Of a DNA stretch of 27,503 nt, positions 1-9,685 are shown piece after piece. Both the position numbers and the translations under genes were made by a program. Positions within the stretch are counted from its first letter, which is position 1. Every line of letters begins with the position of its first letter. Where the stretch lies: contig KZ992593.1 of assembly GCA_003614735.1 (NCBI GenBank), positions 1 through 27,503 on the forward strand. Reading direction: 5' to 3'. The notes beneath the pieces were generated by a model. The model did no database searches, was not told the DNA's origin, and saw only the letters and a program-made list of their open reading frames with translations. Source of the stretch: Thamnocephalis sphaerospora. Its lineage: Eukaryota; Zoopagomycota; Zoopagomycetes; Zoopagales; Sigmoideomycetaceae.

Positions 1-322
1 GAAGCATCCACGTGTGGCGACACTTACCGGCGAGAAACAGTGCTCTTCCTCGCCATAATCGTACGCCAGCGCAGAGTAGCCCAGTACGCCTGGCAGATAT
101 ACAATGCGCGTTCAGCACTGCGCTGCTCACTCAGACTGCCTGTCTCAACCACCTACCGACGCAGAGAGCAATACTGCCCAGATGCAGCGCGCGTGACCAG
201 AGCGGCGGACGCACTCGCTGTGCAGCACGCATCCTTATCCGCAGCTTTTCGCTGGGATCAGCGTGCAGATTCGACCTTAGCTTGGTCATGACTGGCTTGC
301 TCTCGAGTGTCTGCTCACTCAT
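1..322 (-). CDS. Unidentified small membrane protein, 5' exons only (runs off window)
   Basis: Two exons can be read on the minus strand. Exon 1 (322-157) starts at an ATG and ends at a GTAGGT donor. A 67-nt intron ending CCAG leads to exon 2 (89-28), which ends in phase 0 at a GTAAGT donor; the next intron leaves the window. The phases match, giving about 75 residues: a basic N-terminus, then a hydrophobic stretch (roughly residues 46-62, ALHLGSIALC to YSALAY) suitable for one membrane span, then an acidic EEEHCF motif. I do not recognise the family. The size, single span and basic N-terminus would suit a mitochondrial inner-membrane or ER micro-protein, but that is a guess. The ATG lies only 116 bp from the divergent splicing-factor gene. 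Support comes only from splice signals and open phase. Confidence 0.45.
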
Positions 323-438
323 GGCGATCTGTGTGCGAATAGTCGGCAGGGTGGAGAAACAACGAAGCAGCTGGACAGCCACATTCCCGCCACCGCTTGT
401 TTTGTTTTCCGCGCTTGCCGATCCTTTTACCTATTGCA
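323..438. promoter_or_regulatory. Compact divergent promoter region
   Basis: These 116 bp separate the minus-strand ATG at 322 from the plus-strand ATG at 439. If the left-hand gene is real, both promoters must lie here or overlap coding sequence. I see no TATA box. The stretch just before 439 is T/C-rich on the plus strand (gttttgttttccgc), as is common around fungal start sites. This rests on position, not on a recognised element. Confidence 0.3.
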
Positions 439-2504
439 ATGTCCGACGCAAAGCGACGCAAGCTGCCTGATGGCGCGGCGGTGGGCATCGCCGCTGCCGA
501 CGAGGACGCAGGCTCGCACGACCTCTATCTGGATACCATTAACCGGCACATGCTCGATTTCGACTTTGAGAAGGTGTGCTCTGTTTCGCTGTCCAACTTG
601 AATGTGTACGCGTGTCTGGTATGCGGCAAATACTACCAAGGTATGCGTGCTTGGAGTATGACGGCGCGGCGTAGTAGCGACTAATGGCGTTGCATGCGTA
701 GGCCGCGGCAAGAACACGCACGCCTACTTTCACAGCATCAACGACGACCACCACGTCTTTATCAATCTGCATACGCTCAAGGTACGCGCAGCTACGATGC
801 AAACGGCGCGACAGTCTGGCTGCGGGCGGCATGTTGGACTGATACGGTGAAATGTGCGCCCAGGTGTACTGCCTGCCGGATGGCTATGAAGTGTCGGACA
901 CATCGTTAGACGACATCAAGGTGAGCGTGCTACGCTGCGCCACGTAGCACTCCGGCATACTCATCAACGCCGCACGGCATAGTATGTGATTTGCCCAACA
1001 TACACACAACAGCAGGTGGCTCAACTGGACAAAGAGACTCGCGTTGCGCACGATCTCAACAACAAAAAGTATCTGCCTGGCTTTGTGGGTCTCAATAACA
1101 TCAAGGCGAATGACTATGTAAACGTGATCATTCAGGCACTGGTGCATGTGCCGCCTATCCGTGACTACCTGCTGCTGGAGCCGCTGGAGAACCGATCTCC
1201 TTTAGGTGCGTGATTGGTATGTGTGCAGCACGAGCAGACTGCAGAGCTGAATGGTTGAACCGTGATCGCTATAGTGCAGCAGCTGTCCATGCTTGCACGC
1301 AAGATGTGGAGTGGACGTGCATTCAAGGGCCAAGTGAGCCCGCACGAATTGCTGCAGGTAGGAGCCATGACATGGTGAGTAGTATGGTGCGTTGGTGCTA
1401 ATGTGCCATGCGGTAGGCCATCTCCAGTGCAAGCGAGAAGCGCTTCCGGCTCGGCCAGGCCGCGGACCCGATTGATCTGTTTTCTTGGCTTATCAATCGA
1501 CTGCATCTGGATCTGGGCGGCACACGCAAAAAGCAGAGTGCGTACGCGTGTAGTGACGGATGTACGGTGCAGGGCAAAGTAGCTGATGACGTGCTATGGC
1601 CACAGCCATCATTAGCAAAACGTTCCAGGGAGAAGTACAGGTGGTGTCGCGACGGACGACGGCGCCCAAGGAAGCGGTTGATGACGACCGCGTGGTCGTA
1701 GACCCGAATGCCGGTAAGGCCTTTTGTAGGAGGATTCGTCGGCCATTGCTGTGCTGACCACCGTACGATGCAGACACAAAGACGCAGCGATCGCCCTTTT
1801 TCTTCCTATCGCTGGATCTCCCGTCGATGCCGCTCTTTCTCGATGAGCTGGAAAAGAATATTATTCCGCAGGCAAGTATGCCGCGCATGCGCAACTACTC
1901 ACACTGCTCTGACCGTAGGCTTATACCTTGTCGCGCAACAGGTGCCGCTTACGACTCTGCTGCAAAAGTACAACGGTGTGACTGAGCAGGAGGTCAAGGG
2001 ATACGCGAAATGCTACCTGATCTCCCGCCTGCCCGACTATATTGTGCTCCACGTTCGCCGTTTTGCACGCAATAACTGGACTGCAGAAAAGAACCACACC
2101 GTCGTCAATTATCCCATCAGCAATGTGGACTTTTCCGAGTGTAAGCATCGCCGCCGTTATGCACAGCACCTGGCTGCTGCTGACATGCGGGTGCATGTAT
2201 GCTTTGCTGGTGTGGATATTGGTTAGACATTGAAAAACCGGACACGCTGGGCACCCATTATGACTTGCTCGCCAACATCAGCCACGATGGCTCGGTGGAA
2301 GCTGGACGTTACAAGGTTCACGTGCGCCGGCGCGGCACGGGTCAGTGGTATCAGATTGAGGATCTGACCGTCGAGGAGATTCAGCCGCAAATGATCTTTC
2401 TCAGCGAGAGTTATGTGCAGGTAGGTCCGTCCGTTGCGCGCCTGAGCTAGCACATGCTAACGCAATAGGTTTATGCGTAGATCTGGGAGCGGCGTCGCAG
2501 CTGA
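439..2504 (+). CDS. SAD1: USP39/Sad1-type U4/U6.U5 tri-snRNP assembly factor (inactive ubiquitin protease)
   Basis: Spliceosome factor needed to assemble or hold the U4/U6.U5 tri-snRNP; it acts in the nucleus. Eleven exons join in phase to 462 aa: 439-640, 702-781, 864-920, 983-1205, 1275-1357, 1417-1537, 1606-1713, 1774-1871, 1942-2140, 2227-2420, 2481-2504. After a short basic N-terminus comes LDTINRHMLDFDFEK and a UBP-type zinc finger (about 40-115; C47, C59, C62). The USP fold follows from about 143. In the Cys box the catalytic Cys is replaced by Asp (NNIKANDY, D157), and the His box reads GRYKVHV with no catalytic His. Both are hallmarks of USP39/Sad1 and predict no peptidase activity. 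The C-terminus ESYVQIWERRRS matches the family end. Most introns are 57-86 nt. The one after exon 8 begins GC rather than GT. Identity is secure; the exon 8/9 join is the least certain. Confidence 0.93.
1872..1941 (+). other. GC-AG intron in the USP39 homologue
   Basis: The exon ends CCGCAG and the intron starts GCAAGT, the textbook context for a GC-AG intron, and it ends CAACAG. Splicing here gives IIPQ-VPLTTLL, the join expected from the family. A GT donor four bases on (GTATGC at 1876) paired with the acceptor at 1920 would also stay in frame, but adds about nine residues that the family lacks. Confidence 0.6.
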
Positions 2505-2779
2505 GTCAAGCGTGCATGTCATGCAAGCGCGTGCGTGCTATCGATCGCCACCTTCTCGCCCATGCTGGTGCTACGCTGCACACAGATCAATTGTTGCAGC
2601 ATGCACCTTGATTGCCCAACACCGATGACACCAAGATAGTGCGGCGGTTGATATAGTGCGAGTAAATAACTCCGCGGCTGGCGTGTGCAAACACGCGTCG
2701 CAGCTAGTCATAGTATATTGTACATTGTGCAGCGTGGAAAGACGAAAGGCTAATGTGCAGGCAAACGAAAGCGGCGTCT

Positions 2780-4009
2780 CTAGAAATCGGCATCGAGCGT
2801 GAAGGCATTGTCATTCTCGGCCGATTCGTTAGAGCCAGTCTTGTTGTTGGCCATGACGCCCGACTTTTGGTAGTCGGAGACACGCTTCTCGAAGAAGTTG
2901 GTCTTGCCCTGCAGCGAAATCATCTCCATAAAGTCGAACGGATTCTCCGAGTTGTAGACGCGCGGGCAGCCCAGCGCGACCAGCAGGCGGTCGGCGACAA
3001 ACTCAATGTAGCGGTTCATCAGCTCCGAGTTCATGCCGATGAGGCGCACCGGCAGCGCATCGGTGAGAAACTCTTGCTCAATGGCCACCGCCTCGGTGAT
3101 GATCGAGGTGACCGTCTCGACAGACGGCTTGTTCTGCAGCAACGAAAAGAGCAGGCAGGCAAAGTCGCAGTGCAGACCCTCGTCACGCGAGATGAGCTCG
3201 TTGCTGAAGGTAAGGCCGGGCATCAGGCCGCGCTTCTTGAGCCAGAAGATGCTGGCAAACGAGCCCGAGAAGAAGATGCCCTCGACGGCGGCAAACGCCA
3301 CCAGGCGCTCGGCAAACGAGGAACGGCGGTCGCTGATCCAGCGCAGCGCCCACTCAGCCTTGCGCTGAATGCACGGAATAGTGTCGATGGCCTCAAACAG
3401 GAAGGTGCGCTGCTTGGGATCGCGGATGTACGTGTCGATCAGCAGGCTGTACATTTCCGAGTGGATGTTCTCAATCATGATCTGGAAGCCGTAGAAGCAG
3501 CGCGCCTCCGGAATCTGCACCTCATTGCTGAAGCGCTCGACCAGGTTCTCGTTGACAATGCCGTCCGAGGCGGCAAAGAAGGCGAGCACGTGCGAGATGA
3601 AGTGGCGCTCATCGTCGTTGAGCTTGTACTCCCAGTCGTTCATGTCCTTGGACAGATCCGCCTCCTCGACGGTCCAGAAGGAAGCCTCGGCCTTCTTGTA
3701 CATCTGCCACACCTCGTGGTACTTGATGGGGAAGAGGACAAAGCGCTGCGGGTTTTCCTTGAGCAGCGGCTCCTCGGCCTCCATGCGGCGTATGGCGAGA
3801 ATCTTCTCCTCCTCGGCCGAAACAGCAACGGCCACGGTCGGAGCAGCGGTGGCGCTCTTACGGCGGCGGTGAGAGCGGCGCTTCTTCTTGCCAGACTTTG
3901 CCAGCGCCGGCGCCTCGACCGGCAGGTTCTCCTTGAGGGTCAGGTCGGCCAGCTCGCGGGCGGCAGACTTGCTCGGCGTGGACGGCATGGTGGCAGTCAG
4001 TGTCGACAT
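2780..4009 (-). CDS. RNR2: Ribonucleotide reductase small subunit (R2)
   Basis: Class Ia R2 subunit, 409 aa, no introns. It carries the diiron centre and tyrosyl radical used by the large subunit to reduce NDPs to dNDPs. All ligands are visible: D149, E180, H183, E243, E277 and H280, with the radical tyrosine Y187 in [11 protein letters not shown]. The C-terminal NAFTLDADF is the tail that docks on the large subunit. The fungal N-terminal extension has a strongly basic [11 protein letters not shown] run at 41-51, possibly for nuclear localisation or regulation. I chose the ATG at 4009 because sequence upstream in the same frame is non-conserved and overlaps the TATA region. The GC-biased codon use and lack of introns suit a highly expressed gene. 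A TATA box and three MCB sites lie upstream. Confidence 0.97.
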   Translation of the reverse strand: MSTLTATMPSTPSKSAARELADLTLKENLPVEAPALAKSGKKKRRSHRRRKSATAAPTVAVAVSAEEEKILAIRRMEAEEPLLKENPQRFVLFPIKYHEVWQMYKKAEASFWTVEEADLSKDMNDWEYKLNDDERHFISHVLAFFAASDGIVNENLVERFSNEVQIPEARCFYGFQIMIENIHSEMYSLLIDTYIRDPKQRTFLFEAIDTIPCIQRKAEWALRWISDRRSSFAERLVAFAAVEGIFFSGSFASIFWLKKRGLMPGLTFSNELISRDEGLHCDFACLLFSLLQNKPSVETVTSIITEAVAIEQEFLTDALPVRLIGMNSELMNRYIEFVADRLLVALGCPRVYNSENPFDFMEMISLQGKTNFFEKRVSDYQKSGVMANNKTGSNESAENDNAFTLDADF

Positions 4010-4168
4010 GGTGATGTATGTGTGAGCGTGAGTGTGTGGTAACGCGAGCGAACAAGCCAAAGACGAATGCACAACGACTAGCAGAGCACCGTGTCGGTAA
4101 CAAGGGCAAGCAGACAGTGGAGGCAAAGAGAGCGGCAAAGAGCGATAATGGCAACCTGACGGCGAGCG

Positions 4169-4177
4169 TTTTTTATA
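4169..4177 (-). promoter_or_regulatory. TATA box of RNR2
   Basis: On the minus strand the sequence reads TATAAAAAA, 160 bp upstream of the RNR2 start codon. That spacing leaves room for a pyrimidine-rich leader. Confidence 0.6.
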
Positions 4178-4207
4178 GGCGTGAAAATGCAAATCCCGTG
4201 ATTGACA

Positions 4208-4313
4208 ACGCGTCCGAGACACGAGAGTTTTCCTCGACGCGTTGCTTTTGCACGTTTCGGTCGTTATTGGCGCTCGACCAGCCTCACGTGTTGCTCAACG
4301 CAAAAAAACGCGT
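4208..4313 (-). promoter_or_regulatory. Cluster of three MluI cell-cycle boxes (ACGCGT)
   Basis: Perfect palindromic ACGCGT hexamers occur at 4208-4213, 4237-4242 and 4308-4313, just upstream of the RNR2 TATA box. In budding and fission yeast this is the binding site of the G1/S factor MBF (Mbp1-Swi6, Res-Cdc10), which drives ribonucleotide reductase and other S-phase genes. Three sites in 106 bp is far above background for this sequence. That MBF acts here is inference from the motif and the target gene. Confidence 0.6.
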
Positions 4314-4336
4314 GCCCCTGCCGAAAACAAACGCCC

Positions 4337-4892
4337 CTATGCTGGCGCGTCCTGCAGCAGCCAGGCTAGCAGTTCGGCCGCTGTACGCGCCGGTAGCCGA
4401 GAAGATCCCGCGATGCGCACGCATTTGTCGCGTGAACGCGCACCAGCAACCAGCGCCACGTCCGACTTGCGCACCTTGAGCAGCTGCCGAGATGAACGCA
4501 CGCGTTAGCGACTCTGCCGCACGTGCACTCAGCACGCCAGCCAGCACCGACCTCGGCCACAAATGCAACGACCTCCTCGTTGGCCTCGCCGTCACGCGGC
4601 GGCGCCGCAATCTATGTCGTCATTAGCCTGGGCTGACGCTGTAGCATACACCGCGGCCTACCTGCACCGCCAGACGGTCGTCCATCACACCAGTGACGGC
4701 TGAGCGCTTTGCTCCAGGCTTGACGTGCAATAACAAACGCAGGCCATCCGCCACTAGACCGCCTGGCTCTGGCACAACCGGCCCGCACGGCACTACGGCT
4801 GCACTCGAGACAGTAGCGGCTGTGTCGTCAGGTGACTTGCTCGCGTTGACCTGCTTCTTGCGGCTGCTGCCAGCGCGCGAATGCTTCCCCAT
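4337..4892 (-). CDS. DUF167/UPF0235 (YggU-like) protein
   Basis: Small conserved protein of unknown biochemical role (C15orf40 in human, YggU in bacteria). Exons 4892-4662, 4611-4552 and 4483-4337 join in phase 0 to 145 aa; the introns are 50 and 68 nt. The core LLLHVKPGAKRSAVTG, then VQIAAPPRDGEANEEVVAF and LLKVRKSDVALVAGARSRDK, is the DUF167 signature, with spacing across both joins equal to that of the human protein. The second donor is GTCGGT, slightly off consensus, but only this choice keeps family spacing. The start at 4892 gives MGKHSRAGSSRKK. An in-frame upstream ATG at 5015 would add 41 residues that look like a mitochondrial presequence (basic, no acidic residues). The gene ends close to the RNR2 promoter and is divergent from the gene at 5085. 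Confidence 0.88.
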
Positions 4893-5084
4893 GATAGGCA
4901 CGCTACACAATGGCGGGCAAAGGCTAGCGCGTGTGCTTCTCGAGTAGATTGCTCCGTGCCTGCAATAGCGGGGCAGCGGTCGGCGAGCAATTCGAGCAGT
5001 CAACAAACGCAGCATCACAAGGTGAAAAGCAGCTGGCACAGAGTAGCTACGTCATCAAGTCAGCACTTTCTTTTACTCGCCCGC

Positions 5085-6406
5085 ATGCCGACGCCTACAG
5101 AAACGCCCTCAACTGCCGACTCGTGGCTGCCAACGGTGCGCGCTAGCTGTCAGCGCGTGCTAGATGCATGTCCAGCGGATCGCTTGGATTTGGCGGCCAT
5201 GGATGCTTGGCTGGCCGAGCTGGACACAACGACAACAGACGCGTCACCTGCCACGGCACTGCAGCCGCCGCCACTACCACTGCGCTTTGAGACGCTGGAC
5301 GATGAGCTGACCGTGCGGTGTCTACTGGAGCTGCTGGAAGGCGAGCTGGACAATAGCGAAGCGCTGGTGCAAGCAGCGAGCAATCGGGTAGGACAGCTTG
5401 CACGGTAGTGTCTGGCTACTTTTCAACGCTTACGCAGACGTTTCTGGCGCAACGATGTAGTCGGCGCGTGATACGATCCTCTTTGGCGTGCTGTCGCTGC
5501 ATATTTCCAATGAGCAGCTGAATGCGCACCGTCTTGCCACTATTCCGCTGGCCGATGTCGCGTCCTGCTTCTCACTGCCGCTGCAGCGTGAGGTGCCGCA
5601 TCCAACGCTGCCCTTTGTGACCATGGGCGAGCGCACGCCCACCTGGGAGTGTGCAGAACATGTGCGCAAATTACTGACGACACTGGGCACGGAAGCAGAG
5701 CAGGCGGGTCAGGCCACAGTGGGCGCGCTAGTGCGCCAGGCCGCCGAACGGGCGCGTGCCTGTCAGGGCACTGCCGCTGTGTTTGTAGATGAGGTATGTA
5801 GACTGCCGCACATTCAGCTGCAGTGTGGCGTACTTACTGTAGCGCACGCTCCATAGCTTGTACGGTTGCTGCCGTCTTTTGATGACCAGTCTATTCTCCA
5901 CGGTCAACGTAAGTAGATGCAAACAGAATCAATGCCAGCGCTTAGCACCCTTTACGCCTGCCGTTGCTAATCAAGTGGTTTACGTAGCGGTGTTTACACG
6001 ATCTGCGGCCCAGCGACTCGCCCAGCATCTGCAGCAGCACTTTGGCAATGAGCACAATGGTCTCTTTGCATTTGCAGAGCCAAAAGAACCCGGCGATGTC
6101 GGCACTGCATGCCATCTGCATCGTCTGGCACGCTCCCTAATGGCGCGCCACTGGCTGCTGCCTGCTGCGGATACCATCTACACAACAGTGGCGGGTGGCA
6201 CAACGCCAGAGAACGACACAGCAGCAGAAACAGCCGCAACAGAGGATGCCTCGGCAGTAGAAACGCCATCCAGCCAGCCGGATGTTACGATAGAGGAGCG
6301 TGCCGTGGCTTTGGCTCTGGTGGAACGTGCTGCTCAGCGACTCGCGCATTTCCCGTGGGCCACACCCGCTCGACTGGAAGGGCTGCTGCTGCTGCTGCTG
6401 CGTTAG
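5085..6406 (+). CDS. Conserved fungal protein, tentatively DUF2419 (queuosine salvage-like)
   Basis: Exons 5085-5387, 5461-5793, 5857-5908 and 5988-6406 join in phase to 368 aa. The introns end in ATGTAG, CCATAG and ACGTAG, the last with a GCTAAT branch site. Stretches such as FETLDDELTVRCLLELL, SARDTILFGVLSLHIS and LPSFDDQSILHGQ remind me of fungal proteins in or near the DUF2419 queuosine salvage family, whose human member has a comparable SFPSYRDVTLFEG segment. The likeness is from memory and partial. The glycine-rich FGSGYR-type motif I associate with such proteins is not present after LLELLEG. Residues about 280-320 are a Thr/Ala/Glu-rich linker, and the protein ends in a run of six leucines coded by CTG repeats. 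Queuosine hydrolysis is therefore not claimed. Confidence 0.7.
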
Positions 6407-6865
6407 TCGTCTGTAGGCTAGAGTAAACGCCTTTGCTGCTGTGACTTTGTGTAGTAATAGCCGTGCTACACTGTACAAGTGGACAGTTGTATCAGCGTGC
6501 TGCTGCCAGTGTTTCGCATGCGTGTCTGGCTTATTTACTGTCAACCAGCAACTATCCATGCTGGCCTACTGCCATTGGCCACGAATCCCCCTTGTCCCTT
6601 TGGCTACTTGCGTCACGGTCCACATCTCCCACTTTGCTCACCACCGCATTGCTTTGTCCGCATTGATTGCTGAGCTTTCTGCACCTGTCTGGTAGACCTT
6701 TGGGCATCAAGTAGGTGCATGCATCTGCGCGTGTTCTGGCCCAGGCGCTGACCAGCTCACTGTGTGCGTATGACGACGGCTGCGACTACGCCTCCACAGC
6801 ACGCGTGTGTCTGAACACTCTTGGCACGTTCTTTTACTCGTACGGTGGATGCAGTCCTAGTCGCC
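6407..6865 (+). other. Intergenic stretch / upstream region of the PTM1-like gene
   Basis: 459 bp between the stop at 6406 and the ATG at 6866, both on the plus strand. It must hold the 3' end of one transcript and the promoter of the next. I see no TATA box, no perfect AATAAA and no conserved reading frame; the short frames present are not protein-like. Confidence 0.4.
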
Positions 6866-9157
6866 ATGTTGCTTCTACCCCTGCGTCATCGCCTGTGCGG
6901 TGCCGGCTCACAGCTCGGCCGCGTTCTGCTGGCCGGTGCGCTGCTGGCCGCCACCGCCGGTCTGCCCAGTGCCGACGCTTTCCACCAAGCGCTGGGCAGC
7001 AAGGTTGACAATAGTATGCTATGCGAAGGAATGTACGCCAAGGGCGACATCAACGGCAATGGCGACTCGTATGTCCTCGGTAAGTACCAAACGATGACTG
7101 CACAAGCAAGCACAGCGGGCCAGGGGCAGCGGGGCTGGCGGCTTTGGATATCTGCTCACAGCGCTCTTTCCTGGTCATGCAGTCAGCTTTCCGCCCAAGC
7201 CGGCGTCGGATGCAGACGTGTCCTTGGTTGTCTACAACTGGGAGGACGAGTATTTGATGGGCGTTCGGCCGCGTGATAACCCCGACGTAAGTGCACATGC
7301 TGCTTGGTCGACACGGAAATGGTGGCCGCTAACAGATGGTGATCGGCCGCCAGCAACCCAAGACGTATCTTTGCGGCGACGAAGCGATCCAGTTCAAGAT
7401 GTGCAACGAAACGCAGCGTGGCCACTTTTTGGTCTCCGAGGCGCCCTCCAATGAAACGCACGCGCCCGTGCATACGGAGCTGGTGCGCGTGCGCCAGAAC
7501 CAGTCGGAACCGTACGGCGTACGCTACAACGTGACGCGTACCGGTTGGTACTGCGTCAATACTATTTCATTGACTGATTTCTCGGCGGACGTATACTGGG
7601 AAAGCCCATTCGGCAAAGCACCCGCTAACGAGTATCCCAAGCTAATTGTAGGTGACAGTGGCGGTGCAAGCCACGATTGTGGTGGATAAGCGCAGTTTGG
7701 TGGTAGCGCTAACGACAAAGCGATGCTGTTCGGCGCCAACAGTTCTACGGCGTTTTTTCGCTCATCTATCTCGTCATGTTTACAGCATGGGCAACCAAGT
7801 CGTACATGAATTGGTCCGATATTCTGCCGGTTCAGGTAAGGCTGCGACGCAAACTACAATTTTACACGTGCGTATTTTGTTGATCACAACGGTATTACCA
7901 CTAGAACTACATTGGCGGCGTCATGTTCTTTTTGACGGTGGAGATGGCGTTCCACTATGGATTTTGGGAAGACTACAACAGTCGCGGCGAGTCATGTAAG
8001 CTGCCGTGCTTGATGATAACCACCAGCTCGGCTGCCTAGCTGACGCTGCGTGCTCTCTTATTGGCAGCGCTTGCGCTATTGCTGGTTTTAGCAGTGATGA
8101 ACGCCGGACGCAACACGCTCTCCTTTTTCCTGTTGCTTATCGTCTCGCTTGGCTATGGCGTGGTCCGGTAAGTTGGTCGACGGGTGCCATGTTTGCTACC
8201 AGTTATTAGATGCGCTAATATCAAACCACCCTGTGCGCACTTTACATCGTATGATGCAGCCCTACGCTAGGCTCAGCCATGCTGCACTGCAAGATCCTGG
8301 CTGCCGTGCATTTTGCGTGTGGTGCACTGTATGCGGCCGGCACCATGCTTACCACGCCAGAGACGGCCGGTCTACTGGTGCTGCTGTTTGTGCTGCCGCT
8401 GTCCATCACCATGACCACATTCTACTTTTGGATATCCTTTAGCGTTGCGACGATGATGCGCTTACTGTCCAAATTATACCGTAGCGCCTTGACTCGTGCT
8501 GTCTGCATCGATTCCCTCTAGCACATTCTCAACGGGCTCACCAACACGATGCGACTTTTGGAGACACGTAAGCAGCACGTCAAGTTGACCATGTACAAGC
8601 GTCTGTGGCGCATTCTTGTGTTTTCCGTACTTTTGCTTGGCTTCTTCTTTATCGTCAACACGGCGTCGGTGGCGCATCAGAATGATCCGGAATGGGTGGC
8701 TCGCCGTTGGCGTTACCGCTGGTTCCTGCTGGACGGCTGGCTGAACGTCGAATACTTTATCGTCTTTTCGCTGATCGCCTTCTTCTGGCGGCCAACGAGC
8801 GAGAATCAGCGCTACGGACTGCAGGAGCTGCCGAGCAACGAACAGGATGCGGACGACGCGTTTGCTCTGGATGACGATGAGGACGAGGATGGTGCTGGCT
8901 TCCGGGTAATGGGTGCAGGTGACGACATCAAGCTGGGTGAACTGGATCACCAGCGTGAGACTGGCCTGGGCGGTATGCGGCCGGTGGGCGAGCCCATCTT
9001 TGATATTGCCGACAGCGACGACGACGATCATGTCACCGCCGGCGGGCAGACGGCCCGTAACCGCAGAACACGCCATGAGGAGTCGGCGGAGGAGATTGAG
9101 GCCGAGTCGCGGTCCGATACGGTGGTGGTGCATCTAGAGGATGGCAACACCAAGTAG
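6866..9157 (+). CDS. PTM1/TMEM87/GPR107-type seven-transmembrane protein
   Basis: Member of the lung-seven-TM receptor family (PF06814; yeast PTM1). Relatives sit in the Golgi and endosomes and help membrane trafficking. Eight exons join in phase to 577 aa: 6866-7079, 7183-7286, 7336-7647, 7743-7835, 7905-7995, 8068-8167, 8260-8443, 8522-9157. Order: signal sequence (about 1-38), lumenal GOLD-like domain (about 40-205) with Cys residues and N-glycosylation sites (CNETQ, SNETH, NQSE, NVTR), then seven hydrophobic spans from FYGVFSLIYLV (211) to VEYFIVFSLIAFFW. Family motifs include DILPVQNYIGG, NAGRNTLSFFLLLIVSLGYGVVRP and FYFWISF. The cytosolic tail is long and acidic, with two Asp/Glu clusters. 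The intron after 8443 has a weak GTTGCG donor but is fixed by the frame. Confidence 0.92.
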
Positions 9158-9685
9158 GTGGTGTCGGCGGAACCGTTTGCGCTGTTTATCTGGAATGGCA
9201 GCCGTAAATAGGCTACAGCAATACAGATATTCCACTGCGGCAGGGTGGAGTATGCACCATTAGCCAGTAAATATGAATTATACGCGCATGATGCACAAGC
9301 TATGGGCTATTGGATGCTTTGCGGATGTGTATTTAGCACGCCGGCGTGGACTGATGCTGTGATGGCAATCAGTCACTCAAGGAAAGACAGGCCATCGCTG
9401 GCTCTATGCGCGTTCATCATACTTGACATTTAGCGTGCAATGGCATCGCCACATTGTTAGTACTGCTAAATACTCGGTCACGGCACCGTATGCCTGCAGC
9501 AGTACAGCTTGGCGATACGCCTACATAGCAGACGTGACTGTTTGCCTGCATGATGTGTGACGTCAGATAATTGGTTTCATCAGCGGCTTTTCTCGAGCCC
9601 ATGGTCCCATGCGCTTCTACCCTCCTCAGCGCATACGCCCTACTTATCCCTGCAATCTACCAGACGGACGCTATTCTACCAAAGC
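9158..9685 (+). other. Intergenic stretch
   Basis: 528 bp between two plus-strand genes. It is more AT-rich than the coding DNA around it. I find no coding-like frame, RNA gene or clear promoter element. Confidence 0.4.

Noticed and set aside
2753-4042. 429-codon open frame on the plus strand
   Set aside because: It lies exactly opposite the RNR2 gene, whose conserved diiron residues prove the minus strand is coding. The antisense frame is a by-product of codon bias.
6379-6403. CTG repeat at the end of the gene at 5085-6406
   Set aside because: A short in-frame Leu run; triplet repeats of this size are common and no effect can be argued.
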